Positions 40,601 through 48,016 of a DNA stretch of 54,991 nt are shown one piece after another. The translations under genes and the position numbers were made by a program. The notes below the pieces were generated by a model. It made no database searches. It was not told the origin of the DNA and saw nothing but the letters and a program-made list of their open reading frames with translations. Source of the DNA: Corallococcus sicarius (lineage in GTDB: Bacteria; Myxococcota; Myxococcia; Myxococcales; Myxococcaceae); assembly GCF_003611735.1 (NCBI RefSeq), contig NZ_RAWG01000020.1:1-54991 (forward strand), in the 5' to 3' direction. Each line of letters starts with the position of its first letter. Position 1 is the first letter of the stretch.

Positions 40601-41487
40601 GTGGCGCGGTGGCGGATCTGCCGGGAGGCGAAGACGTTGAGCATCTTCGCGAGCTCCGGCACCTCCGCGCCCAGCGCGTCCTCCACGTCCACCAGCGACG
40701 CGGCGCCGCCCACGTACCAGCCGTCTGCTTCCCGGCGGATGGCGCGCAGGGACTCCACGCCCTCGGTGGAGAGGAGGAAGGGGTAGCGGCGCGACTTCTT
40801 GGTGATGTCCACGCCCAGCTCGGTGGCCCCGGCCACGAGCATCGCCTCCGGGTGCAGGGCGCGCAGCGCGAGCAGGTCCTCGAACGTGCCGGGCCGCAGG
40901 AACAGCCCGTCCCGCGCCTCGTAGCGCAAGGAGGGAACGGGGGAGGGTGGCCCCTCCAGCGAGACGCCCGGGAGCGCGGGCGCGGCGCCCGTCGCGTCGC
41001 GGGTGGCGAGCGCGTCCATCATCGCGTCGCGGATGGGGCGGTAGCCGGTGCAGCGGCAGAGGTTGCCGCAGAGCTGGTCCGCCACGGCCTCCGGCGAGCC
41101 CGCATCCTTGCGGCAGTACGCCTCCACCATGGAGACGACGAAGCCCGGGGTGCAGAAGCCGCACTGCGAGCCGTAGTGCTTCACCAGGGCCTGCTGCACG
41201 GGGTGGGGCGAATCGCGCTGACCCACGCCCTCCACGGTGACGAGCTCGCGGCCGGCCACCATGGGCAACAGCGCGATGCAGCTGTTGAAGGCGCGCAGGT
41301 TCTTCTGGCCCCGGTGGTCCTGGTCCACCATCGCCACGGTGCACGCGCCGCAGTCCCCCTCGGCGCAGCCCTGCTTGGTGCCCGTCAGTCCGCGCGCGCG
41401 CAGGTGATCCAGCAGGGTGGTGTTGGGCGACGCGTCGTCGACCCGGACGGTCTGGCCGTTGAGCCGGAACTCGAAAGGGGTGCTCAT
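37642..41487 (-). CDS. Single-chain xanthine dehydrogenase family protein
   Basis: A 1281-residue fusion of the XdhA-type and XdhB-type parts, in the order of the eukaryotic enzyme. The N-terminal 2Fe-2S ferredoxin domain has C41, C46, C49 and C70. The second 2Fe-2S domain has C109/C112 and C144/C146 (CRC). An FAD domain follows (about 190-400), then the large molybdopterin domain (about 480-1281) with GGFGGKE and FRGFGGPQG. It should oxidise hypoxanthine and xanthine, or a related N-heterocycle, in the cytoplasm. The start at 41487 overlaps the xdhC stop by four bases. Fusion of both subunits is less common in bacteria than separate chains. Confidence 0.92.
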   Translation of the reverse strand: MSTPFEFRLNGQTVRVDDASPNTTLLDHLRARGLTGTKQGCAEGDCGACTVAMVDQDHRGQKNLRAFNSCIALLPMVAGRELVTVEGVGQRDSPHPVQQALVKHYGSQCGFCTPGFVVSMVEAYCRKDAGSPEAVADQLCGNLCRCTGYRPIRDAMMDALATRDATGAAPALPGVSLEGPPSPVPSLRYEARDGLFLRPGTFEDLLALRALHPEAMLVAGATELGVDITKKSRRYPFLLSTEGVESLRAIRREADGWYVGGAASLVDVEDALGAEVPELAKMLNVFASRQIRHRATLSGNLVTASPIGDLAPVLLALDARLVLASVREERTVALRDFFLAYRKTALQPDEVVRFIVIPHAPAKDSGLTRHADSFKVSKRRELDISIVAAGFCIETDPLGIVRTARLAYGGVAATPVRARDTEALLVGHPWNVEAVARVRTTLVSEFSPITDLRGSADYRRGLVVSLLEKFASGERSPVLDARPRFVTGAPASTPEPAADTGRELRHESALGHVTGSAQYVDDLAQRRPMLTVWPVMSPHAHARILRRDASPALKVPGVVKVLLAEDIPGMNDTGPIRHDEPLLAKDEVLFHAQVVALVVGETPEACREGARQVVVDYEPLPAVLTLDEARAQGSYHTEPHVIRRGDVDSALASSPHRLGGQFEMGGQEHFYLETHAAFAEPGEDGDVTVTSSTQHPSEVQAVIAHVLHLPRSRVVVKAPRMGGGFGGKETQGNAPAALVALAAVLTGRAVKWMLDRDVDMVVTGKRHPFHADWEVGFDATGRLLALRADLVSNGGWSLDLSESITDRALFHLDNSYYVPSVRYTGRVAKTHLVSNTAFRGFGGPQGMLVMEDLLGRIARVLGLAPEAVRQRNLYDGTGDTNTTHYGQELEDNRLPKLWSDLMESSDFANRRAQVDDFNAKSPRIKRGLAITPMKFGISFTATFLNQAGALVHVYRDGSVLLSHGGTEMGQGLHTKIQGVAMRELGLSADRVRVAQTATDKVPNTSATAASSGSDLNGAAVREACIILRERLAPVAARMLVQRHGQAVSPDALVFQDGCIAAASRPGQGLPFADVVEEAYRDRVGLSVTGYYRTPGIGYDRVKGRGKPFLYFAYGAAVSEVEVDGDTGMKRVVRSDLLEDVGDSLNPGVDRGQVEGAFVQGLGWLTGEELKWDAKGRLLTHSASTYAVPAFSDAPIDLRVAFLERAEQAGTIHGSKAVGEPPLMLALSVREALRDAVAAFGQPGGDVELPSPATHEALFLSIQKRRARDVSVPVLDAAREVA

Positions 41488-42302
41488 TCCCCGGAGGATA
41501 GCAGGGGCGCGGGCGACGGCTGAGGCCCTGGCTCCGGCGCCAGCCCGTGGTGGAGCTGGAGCAGCCCCGCCGCGATGCTGACCGCCACCTCTTGAGGCGA
41601 CTTTCCCCCGATGGGCAGCCCCATGGGGCACTGGACACGGCCCACCTGCCGGGCGGGCAGGCCCTTCGCCTCCAGGCGCTGCCGGAAGCGGGCCCACTTC
41701 GTGTCGCTGCCGATGAGGCCGATATAGCGGGCCGGCTTCTGGATGGCGAAGTCGATGATGTCCTGGTCCACGTCGTGCCGGTGCGTCATCACCGCCACGT
41801 AGGTGCGCACGTCATCCCAGGGGGCGCTCGTGGCGAACTCGTCCCAGGGCTCCTCGTGGCGCACCACGGAGGCCGGCACCTGGGGGGACTGGACCCACTC
41901 CGCGCGCTCGTCCACCAGGTGGACGCGGAACGGGGTGCCTTCAAGGATGCGGCACAGGGCCTGGCCCACGTGGCCCGCGCCAAAGAGGTAGAGCTGGGGC
42001 CCGTGGTTCACGGGCTCGACGAACACGTCCACGACCCCTCCACAGCACTGGCCCAGCTTCGCACCCAGCGGATAGCGGAACGTACGCGCCTCGCCCCGAT
42101 CCAGGCACCCACGCGCGTCCTGGAGCACCAACTGCTCCAGATGGCCTCCGCCAATGGTGCCGTGGAAGGTGCCGTCCGCGCGCACCAGCAGCTTCGCGCC
42201 GGGAGCCGCGGGCGTGCTGCCCTTGCACTCCGTCACCGTGACGACGGCGAATGGAACGTCCGCCCGTCCCCACTCCGCCAGCTGGTGCACCCAGTTCCAC
42301 AT
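41484..42302 (-). CDS. xdhC: XdhC-type molybdenum cofactor insertion protein
   Basis: A 272-residue XdhC/CoxI protein, which binds and sulfurates molybdenum cofactor and delivers it to xanthine dehydrogenase. The N-terminal motif is CKGSTPAAPGAKLLV and the C-terminal Rossmann-like part has LYLFGAGHVGQAL and ends near IGGKSPQEVAVSIAAG. The start at 42302 (MWNWVHQLAEWG) is the first that opens the family fold. Its ATGA overlap with the following xanthine dehydrogenase gene shows that the two are co-translated. It is divergent from the DUF2383 gene. Confidence 0.92.
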   Translation of the reverse strand: MWNWVHQLAEWGRADVPFAVVTVTECKGSTPAAPGAKLLVRADGTFHGTIGGGHLEQLVLQDARGCLDRGEARTFRYPLGAKLGQCCGGVVDVFVEPVNHGPQLYLFGAGHVGQALCRILEGTPFRVHLVDERAEWVQSPQVPASVVRHEEPWDEFATSAPWDDVRTYVAVMTHRHDVDQDIIDFAIQKPARYIGLIGSDTKWARFRQRLEAKGLPARQVGRVQCPMGLPIGGKSPQEVAVSIAAGLLQLHHGLAPEPGPQPSPAPLLSSGE

Positions 42303-42590
42303 GAAGGACCGCAGCTTGCCACGGAAGTGTCGCCCCGCCGTCGTCCGGTCGGTGGGGGAGGCTGGGCATGTATCAACCGTTTTGCATTGAATCCCTGTCT
42401 TCTCGCCCAGGAGCTGTTCGTCGGATTGCCGCTCCGGCTGCTGACCCGGGACGCCTTCCGCTTCATCCCGGGGGCTCGGCCGGCCGTCTGCCTGGCGGAC
42501 GAGGAGAGGGGCTTTCGTTGTCGGAGGGGCGAGGGTCACCACCTTTGCGCCAGGACGCACTCCGTTCAACTTCCTCAAGGAGAAGAACCC

Positions 42591-43034
42591 ATGGCTCAAG
42601 CCGCCGCCGAAATCGAAACGCTGAACTCCTTCCTTCGCGGTGAGATCTCCGCCGTGGAGACCTACCGCCTCGCGGCGAAGCACATTGAAACCCCCGTGGC
42701 GAAGACGGAGGTGGAGGCCTGCCTCCACGACCATGAGGCGCGCGTGGCGTCCCTCAAGGAGCGCATCGAGAAGCTGGGCGGCAGCCCCGCTTCGGGCTCC
42801 GGCGTCTGGGGCATCTTCGCCAAGGTCGTCCAGGCGGGCGCGGACCTGCTGGGAGAGAAGCGGGCCATCGACGCGCTGGAAGAGGGCGAGGACCACGGCC
42901 TGGCGGACTACAACCGCGACGTGGAGAAGCTCCACGGCGAGGCGCGCACCTTCGTGCGCATGCAGCTGCTGCCGGCGCAGAAGCAGACGCACAGCCGGCT
43001 CAGTCGCCTGAAGCACAACCCGAACCTGCACTGA
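42591..43034 (+). CDS. DUF2383 ferritin-like protein
   Basis: A 147-residue, mostly helical protein of the DUF2383/PA2169 ferritin-like family. Glutamates and histidines sit in EISAVETYRLAAKH, CLHDHEARVASLKERI and EEGEDHGLADYNRDVEKL, the usual positions for a four-helix bundle that may bind metal. AAGGAG lies nine bases before the ATG. The biological role of the family is not established; stress-related protein damage or metal handling is a guess. It is divergent from xdhC, with a 288-bp spacer in which no clear promoter was seen. Confidence 0.88.
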   Translation: MAQAAAEIETLNSFLRGEISAVETYRLAAKHIETPVAKTEVEACLHDHEARVASLKERIEKLGGSPASGSGVWGIFAKVVQAGADLLGEKRAIDALEEGEDHGLADYNRDVEKLHGEARTFVRMQLLPAQKQTHSRLSRLKHNPNLH

Positions 43035-43203
43035 GCGTGTCGGATGCGCGGTGCCGGACACCGCGAGGCGCCCCTCCTGCTCCAGGGAGGGACGCCTTGT
43101 GGTGCAGCGCACGTCCCCTCATCCAGGCCTGGAGGTCGGGATGGGGCGTGCGATACTCGGAAGCGGACTTCCGCCGGCGAAGCAAGGGTTTGGAGAAGAG
43201 TGC

Positions 43204-44034
43204 ATGGGGCGTGAGGACACGGCGCCAGGACCACACGGGTCTCCCCGCGACAGCGAGGACGTGGGGACGACGTCTCCCCGCACGCCCGAAGTGCGCCCCA
43301 GCTCCGGCCTGCCTTCCATCCCTTCCCCCACGCTCGCCGACACCAGCCACGCCGCGGGGGCCCTGGGCACCGGCCTGGAGTGTCTCTTCACCGCGTCCGA
43401 GCGCGCCCTCCAGTGGGCGTGGCGCGTGCTGCAGCTCGCCCGGGGCGTGGTGGACGCGGCCCCGCGAGGGGACGCGTTCCTCCGCGAGGCGCGGGCGTGC
43501 GTGGTGGACTTCCTCGACCACATCCCTCCGCACGTGCGCCGGAGCGTCGACGAGGTGTTCGTCTTCGGCAACCTCTGGCAGGCCGTGGGCGTCCGGCTGC
43601 GCCGCCGCGGCGGCTTCCCCGTGGGGGACGACGAGGCCTGGCGCCACCTGAGCGAGGACGTGGAGCTGCTCCAGCGGGCCGCGCAGGCCCGGCTGGGCAC
43701 CGCCGCCGCGCTGGAGCAGGGGCTGCTCAAGGACCTGGGCCGCCTGCGTGCGCTGTCCCTGGCTGGAGGCTCCAGCACCACCGAGCTGAGCACGGGCGTG
43801 GAGGCCTTCACCCGCTGCATCGCGGAGCTGATGGCCTTCGCCAGCGCGGTGCGCCGCGCCTGGGAGTCCGCCGCCCACGAGCTGGCCGAGTCCGCCGCGT
43901 GGCTGCGCGCGGGCGACCCGGCCTTCAGCGCCTGGCTCGCGGAGCACCTGGTCGCGTCCGCGCCCGCGTGGGAGCGCACCCAGGCCACGGCGCGCTGGCT
44001 GCGCGAGGTGGGCGCCTTCGCGGGGCAGCCCTGA
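43204..44034 (+). CDS. Hypothetical helical protein
   Basis: A 276-residue protein with no recognised family. The first 45 residues are polar and proline-rich, and the rest is predicted by eye to be helical, rich in Ala, Leu and Glu with many Trp. No signal peptide, membrane segment or catalytic motif stands out. The ATG at 43204 has GGAG ten bases upstream; frames opening earlier lack this. Codon use with G/C at third positions supports real coding. It stands alone between DUF2383 and the convergent cysteine-cluster gene, so context gives no function. Confidence 0.75.
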   Translation: MGREDTAPGPHGSPRDSEDVGTTSPRTPEVRPSSGLPSIPSPTLADTSHAAGALGTGLECLFTASERALQWAWRVLQLARGVVDAAPRGDAFLREARACVVDFLDHIPPHVRRSVDEVFVFGNLWQAVGVRLRRRGGFPVGDDEAWRHLSEDVELLQRAAQARLGTAAALEQGLLKDLGRLRALSLAGGSSTTELSTGVEAFTRCIAELMAFASAVRRAWESAAHELAESAAWLRAGDPAFSAWLAEHLVASAPAWERTQATARWLREVGAFAGQP

Positions 44035-44050
44035 TCCGCCTGCGCGAGGC

Positions 44051-45145
44051 CTACGGCTCCACGAGGATGCGGTGCCGGTACAGCTCCAGCAGGATGTCCG
44101 CGTCCAGGTCCGCCTGCTTGTGGTCGCGCAGGTGCTGGCGCACCGCCTCCACCGGCTTCTGGCCGGTGAACTCCACCAGCAGCGCGTACGCCTCGCCGGG
44201 GAGTGCCACCGCGTCGAACTCGCTGTAGGAGCCCAGCGCGACGCTGCCATCCGGCAGCCACTTCACCGTCGCATCCGGGTTGAAGCGCAGCACGCGCGGC
44301 AGCTGGGGCGCGGTGGCCTGGGTGTGCAGCTTCTCCAGCACCTTCAACTCGACGGTGCCATCCATGCCCAGCAGCCGCTCCAGGCCGTCCCCGGGCACGG
44401 TGCGCACCACGTCGTAGCAGGCGCGGTAGAAGTCGCGCTCCCGGCCCGCGTGCTCCTTCCAGAGCGCCGCGTATACCTTGGGGGGCGGCGCCGTGTCGTC
44501 CAGGTCCTCCACGGACAGGGGGCCGGTCGCGACCTCCGCCTTGTCGCGGCCGTCCAGGAGGAACTCCGGCATGAGCTGCAACAGCGCGTGGCGCGACAGC
44601 TGGAACTCCGCCAGCGTCAGGTACGTCTTCAGCGACATCCAGAAGCGCCGGCCGTCCGCGCCCGCCACGTACTTGCAGAAGAACGTGGAGCACACCGACT
44701 CGCGGTACGCCCAGATGGTGCAGCCGCCGGTGTCCAGCGCGTAGTACGGGCACCGCATCGTCGCGGCCCGGCCGAAGAACTGGTGCGAGTTCTTGTACAG
44801 GTGGTTGAACTTCGCCGGCGGCTTCACCCACATGGGGCTCACGCCGATGCGGCTGTCGATCTTCTGCTCGATGCGCCGGCGCCCCTCCGCCATCTCCGGC
44901 GAGTCATCCGACAGCAGCGCTCCAATGAGGTAGTTGGGCAGGCGCGGGTAGTACGTGCAGCACTTGGTGTCCGGCCGGAACAGGTGCTCCACCCCGTCCA
45001 CCGACTCCACGGTGGACTGCGCGGACGTGCGGCTCATGGCGCACTTCGCGCACGTGGCCTTCGTCTCCGTGGGCGCCTCCTGCTGGAAGAAGGACGGGAG
45101 CAGGTCCCGGTAGAGCGCGGGCAGGGTCGAGAGGATGGAGGACAT
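44051..45145 (-). CDS. YkgJ-like cysteine-cluster protein with PqqD-like C-terminus
   Basis: A 364-residue protein with eight cysteines: C32/C35, C62/C63, C132, C142, C152 and C157. The core resembles the zinc/iron-binding cysteine cluster of the YkgJ/UPF0153 kind (CTIWAYRESVCSTFFC). The last 90 residues, from about 275, look like a PqqD-type winged helix (LPDGSVALGSYSEFDAVALPGEAYALLVEFTG), a peptide-recognition fold. That likeness is by eye only. The gene begins 12 bp after the DUF2378 gene and is probably co-transcribed with it. Substrate and partner are unknown. Confidence 0.72.
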   Translation of the reverse strand: MSSILSTLPALYRDLLPSFFQQEAPTETKATCAKCAMSRTSAQSTVESVDGVEHLFRPDTKCCTYYPRLPNYLIGALLSDDSPEMAEGRRRIEQKIDSRIGVSPMWVKPPAKFNHLYKNSHQFFGRAATMRCPYYALDTGGCTIWAYRESVCSTFFCKYVAGADGRRFWMSLKTYLTLAEFQLSRHALLQLMPEFLLDGRDKAEVATGPLSVEDLDDTAPPPKVYAALWKEHAGRERDFYRACYDVVRTVPGDGLERLLGMDGTVELKVLEKLHTQATAPQLPRVLRFNPDATVKWLPDGSVALGSYSEFDAVALPGEAYALLVEFTGQKPVEAVRQHLRDHKQADLDADILLELYRHRILVEP

Positions 45146-45157
45146 GGCGTGGCGAAG

Positions 45158-45715
45158 TCAGGAGGGCCGGGCGGTCCATTCCAGGTGATAGGTGACGGCT
45201 TCCGGCGAGTGGCGGGTGCGGTGCAGGTTGAGGCCGTGCACGCCGATGCGCAACAGCCCTTCTTCCAGCACCCCTTCCGCGAAGCCCTCCATCACCTCCG
45301 GCTCGTTGAACCAGAGGTCCGCGGCCGTGGGCCCCAGCACCGTGAGGCGGGTCTCCGTGAAGTTGTTGCCGCTGCGGAAGTTGTGCTGCATCCGCTCCAG
45401 CGACCGCACGGGCCCCACCACGCGCGCCAGGGCGAGCACCGCGCCGCCCATCAACGTCTCCGCGTAGCCCTCCATCATCCGCTTGCCCAGCAGGCGCCGG
45501 GCCACGTCCAGGGGCCGGTCCGGATGGAGCGTGCGGGCCACGTCATCCAGACACTCCACCCACGTCGCCAGCGGATACGCGGCGAGCAGCGGGGCCTTGA
45601 GGTCCAACCCCCGGCCGCGCAGCCGCTCCAGCAACGCGGCCGGCAGGTCCGGCATCAGCGTCTTGCGGTACAGGCTGTCCACCGTGTTGCCGAAGATGAC
45701 GCGCTCGTCCCGCAT
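45158..45715 (-). CDS. DUF2378 (TIGR02265) family protein
   Basis: A 185-residue protein of the family first named as a Myxococcus xanthus paralogous family. It begins VIFGNTVDSLYRKTL and contains LATWVECLDDVARTLHP and the later GHNF-like block MQHNFRSGNNFTETRL, then ends in a beta-rich part. Function is unknown; many copies occur in Myxococcaceae, which is the main clue to the host. The start at 45715 has GAGG just upstream and matches where the family begins. It leads a two-gene unit with the cysteine-cluster gene. Confidence 0.85.
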   Translation of the reverse strand: MRDERVIFGNTVDSLYRKTLMPDLPAALLERLRGRGLDLKAPLLAAYPLATWVECLDDVARTLHPDRPLDVARRLLGKRMMEGYAETLMGGAVLALARVVGPVRSLERMQHNFRSGNNFTETRLTVLGPTAADLWFNEPEVMEGFAEGVLEEGLLRIGVHGLNLHRTRHSPEAVTYHLEWTARPS

Positions 45716-45821
45716 GGCCTCGTGTCCCCCTGGGGGCCGAAGTCGCCCAGGCGCGCATTCTTCGCCCAGCGGGCGGAAAGAGGCCAGTCCCCGATGGCCC
45801 CCCTGCCGGGAATCAGGCCCC

Positions 45822-45851
45822 GCCTCCACTGCCGCGACACGCGGTGGAGGC
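45822..45851 (-). terminator. Hairpin terminator after the M4 protease gene
   Basis: GCCTCCAC (45822-45829) and CGCG (45833-45836) pair with CGCG (45840-45843) and GTGGAGGC (45844-45851), giving 12 pairs with a 3-nt bulge and a tight loop. It begins 15 bp past the protease stop. There is no T-run. Confidence 0.5.
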
Positions 45852-45865
45852 AGGGCCCGGGCGCT

Positions 45866-47773
45866 TCAGTAGTGCACGGAGAGGGACACGCCGCTGTAGG
45901 CGGAGAAGCCCTTCAGGAGGATCCACACCCGGCTCGCCGCCGGCTGCGCGGCCAGGTTGCAGGTCTCGTTGTTGCCGCCCAGGTAGGGCCGGCAGTTGAA
46001 CGACGACGCGGTGGGCGCGCTGCCGAAGCGCGTGTAGAGGTCCACGTCCCCGGTGCCGCCGGAGAGGGTGACGGTGGACGCCGTGCTCGCGGGCACGTCC
46101 AGGCAGTAGTACTGCGCCGAACCCGACGCCCCGGCGAGGCTCGAGACGGTGGTGTTGTTCGGGAGCAGGGTGCACGGCGGGGGCGGCGTCGGGAGGCCCA
46201 CGCCCACGGCGGTCCACGCGTCCTCCACGGAGGCCTGGATGGCGGCGCTGTAGCCCAGGTTCTGCGCGGCCTGCTTCGTCATCGCCTTCGCCTGCTCCAG
46301 CGTGGTGCTGGGGAGGAAGAGGTTGGCGTTGGCGTAATAGAAGATGCGCCCGGCCGCCTGCACGCCGATGCCCGTCACGTTCACCGCGGACTTGCCCCGC
46401 GGGTGCGTGCCGCCGGTGGACAGGAGCTTGAACGCGAGGTTCGGGATCCCGGAGGCGTAGTGCACGTCCGTGCCGGGCGTGAGCTGGGTGTAGTAGTCCA
46501 GGGACGCGCCGTCGAGCGAGGGGTCGTCCATGTACCGCAGCGCGTCCCCGGGCGTGTTCGGCGTCCAGAACAGGTCACCGATGCGCCAGATGCCCGTCGC
46601 GGTGCTCCAGGTGCCCGTCGCCCAGCTTCCGCACGTCGCGGCGAAGATGTCCGACAGGGACTCGTTGAGCGCGCCCGACTGCCCTGAGTAGATGAGGTCG
46701 GAGTCGTACTCCGTCACGGCGTGGGAGAACTCGTGCACCACGATGTCCGGATCCGAGCACGGCGGACCCATGGAGGTGCCGTCGCCGTCGCCGCAGACCA
46801 TCGTGGAGCCGTTCCAGAAGGCGTTCGCGTACTGCGAGCCGTAGTGCACGTCCGCCCGGAGCTGCGCACCCGCGCCGTTGAACGAGTCGCGGGCGAAGTT
46901 CTGCTGGAAGCAGTCGTAGAACAGGCCCAGGTTGTCGTACGCCGTGTCGATGCCCGAGTCCCCCGTGGGAAGCTGGCCCTCCACCCGGCACGTGCCGCTG
47001 GTCGGGCCCCCCACCGAACACACCTTGCGGTTGCGCGCGTGGCGGATGTCCGACGTCCGCAGCACCTCCGTGCCGTCCGCCGCATGGAGGAAGACATGGT
47101 CGCGCACGGGCGTGCCGTCCGCGTCCTCGCCCGACACCACGACTTCGAAGGCCCGCACCAGGGCCGCGTCCGGCGTCGGGCGCACGAACACCTCCCGGGG
47201 CGCCTCCGCCGCGCGGCCCCCACGCGTCGCCGCCAGGGCCGCCTGCCGCGCCACCTCCGGTGAGATGCGGGCCGCCTCCGGAACGGGCTCGCCGTCCCGC
47301 GCGGTGCCGTTCACCAGGTACACCCGGCCGGCCTCGTCCAGGTGCACCAGCAGCGCCTCGCCCACCACGGGCAGGCCCGCCTTCGTCTGCGCGTAGCGCA
47401 CGTGGCTGTGGCCCAGCCCGTCCCGGCGGATCCCCACCGGCACCACGTCCCGCGCCTTCAACCGCAAGGCCGGCAGCACGCGCGCGAGCGTGGGCTCCAG
47501 CAGCGCATGCGCCTGCCAGGCCGAGGCTCCGGAGATGGGACGACCCGTGGCCCCCAGCTCCCCCTTCAGCAAGGCCGGAACTCCGTCCGCATGGACGTCC
47601 AACACCCGGGCGCCGGGCAGCGCGCCAAGTGCCGCCTCCACGTCCCCAAGGCGGTACACCCCGTCGCCCTGGGACGGCGGGGAGGCGGGTGCCTCCGCGT
47701 CCGGCCCTCCCGCACCGCAGGCGGACAACGTGAGCGTCAGGCCAGCCAGCAACCAACGGTGACTGCGCGTCAT
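45866..47773 (-). CDS. Secreted M4 (thermolysin-family) metalloprotease with PPC domain
   Basis: A 635-residue secreted protease. An N-terminal lipobox-like signal (LTLSACGAGG) is followed by an FTP/PepSY propeptide region (about 50-230). The M4 catalytic domain has HEFSH (His347, Glu348, His351), and the third zinc ligand is Glu371 in NESLSD, the same 20-residue spacing as in thermolysin. A bacterial pre-peptidase C-terminal domain ends the protein (about 545-635). It should degrade proteins outside the cell, in keeping with a predatory lifestyle. AAGGGA lies about eight bases before the ATG at 47773. The very long upstream extension of this frame is a shadow of purL. Confidence 0.93.
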   Translation of the reverse strand: MTRSHRWLLAGLTLTLSACGAGGPDAEAPASPPSQGDGVYRLGDVEAALGALPGARVLDVHADGVPALLKGELGATGRPISGASAWQAHALLEPTLARVLPALRLKARDVVPVGIRRDGLGHSHVRYAQTKAGLPVVGEALLVHLDEAGRVYLVNGTARDGEPVPEAARISPEVARQAALAATRGGRAAEAPREVFVRPTPDAALVRAFEVVVSGEDADGTPVRDHVFLHAADGTEVLRTSDIRHARNRKVCSVGGPTSGTCRVEGQLPTGDSGIDTAYDNLGLFYDCFQQNFARDSFNGAGAQLRADVHYGSQYANAFWNGSTMVCGDGDGTSMGPPCSDPDIVVHEFSHAVTEYDSDLIYSGQSGALNESLSDIFAATCGSWATGTWSTATGIWRIGDLFWTPNTPGDALRYMDDPSLDGASLDYYTQLTPGTDVHYASGIPNLAFKLLSTGGTHPRGKSAVNVTGIGVQAAGRIFYYANANLFLPSTTLEQAKAMTKQAAQNLGYSAAIQASVEDAWTAVGVGLPTPPPPCTLLPNNTTVSSLAGASGSAQYYCLDVPASTASTVTLSGGTGDVDLYTRFGSAPTASSFNCRPYLGGNNETCNLAAQPAASRVWILLKGFSAYSGVSLSVHY

Positions 47774-48016
47774 GGACCATCCCTTGTGAAAAACGGCTCT
47801 GTGAAGCCTTCCAAGCAAAGCATGGATGACGCACTGCCCGCGCGATGCGGGAAGTACATAGAGTGATGGGGCGGAAACACGCCCACGTCGGCGGCGTTGC
47901 ACCCACCCCGGCCGGGGGGCAGCCATCCAGACGCGAAGTCCGGGCCTTGTGACGCGGGGCGCAGTGATAAGGACGGCCCCGCTGTTACCTCCCGTCACCC
48001 GTTCGCAAGGTCCTCC

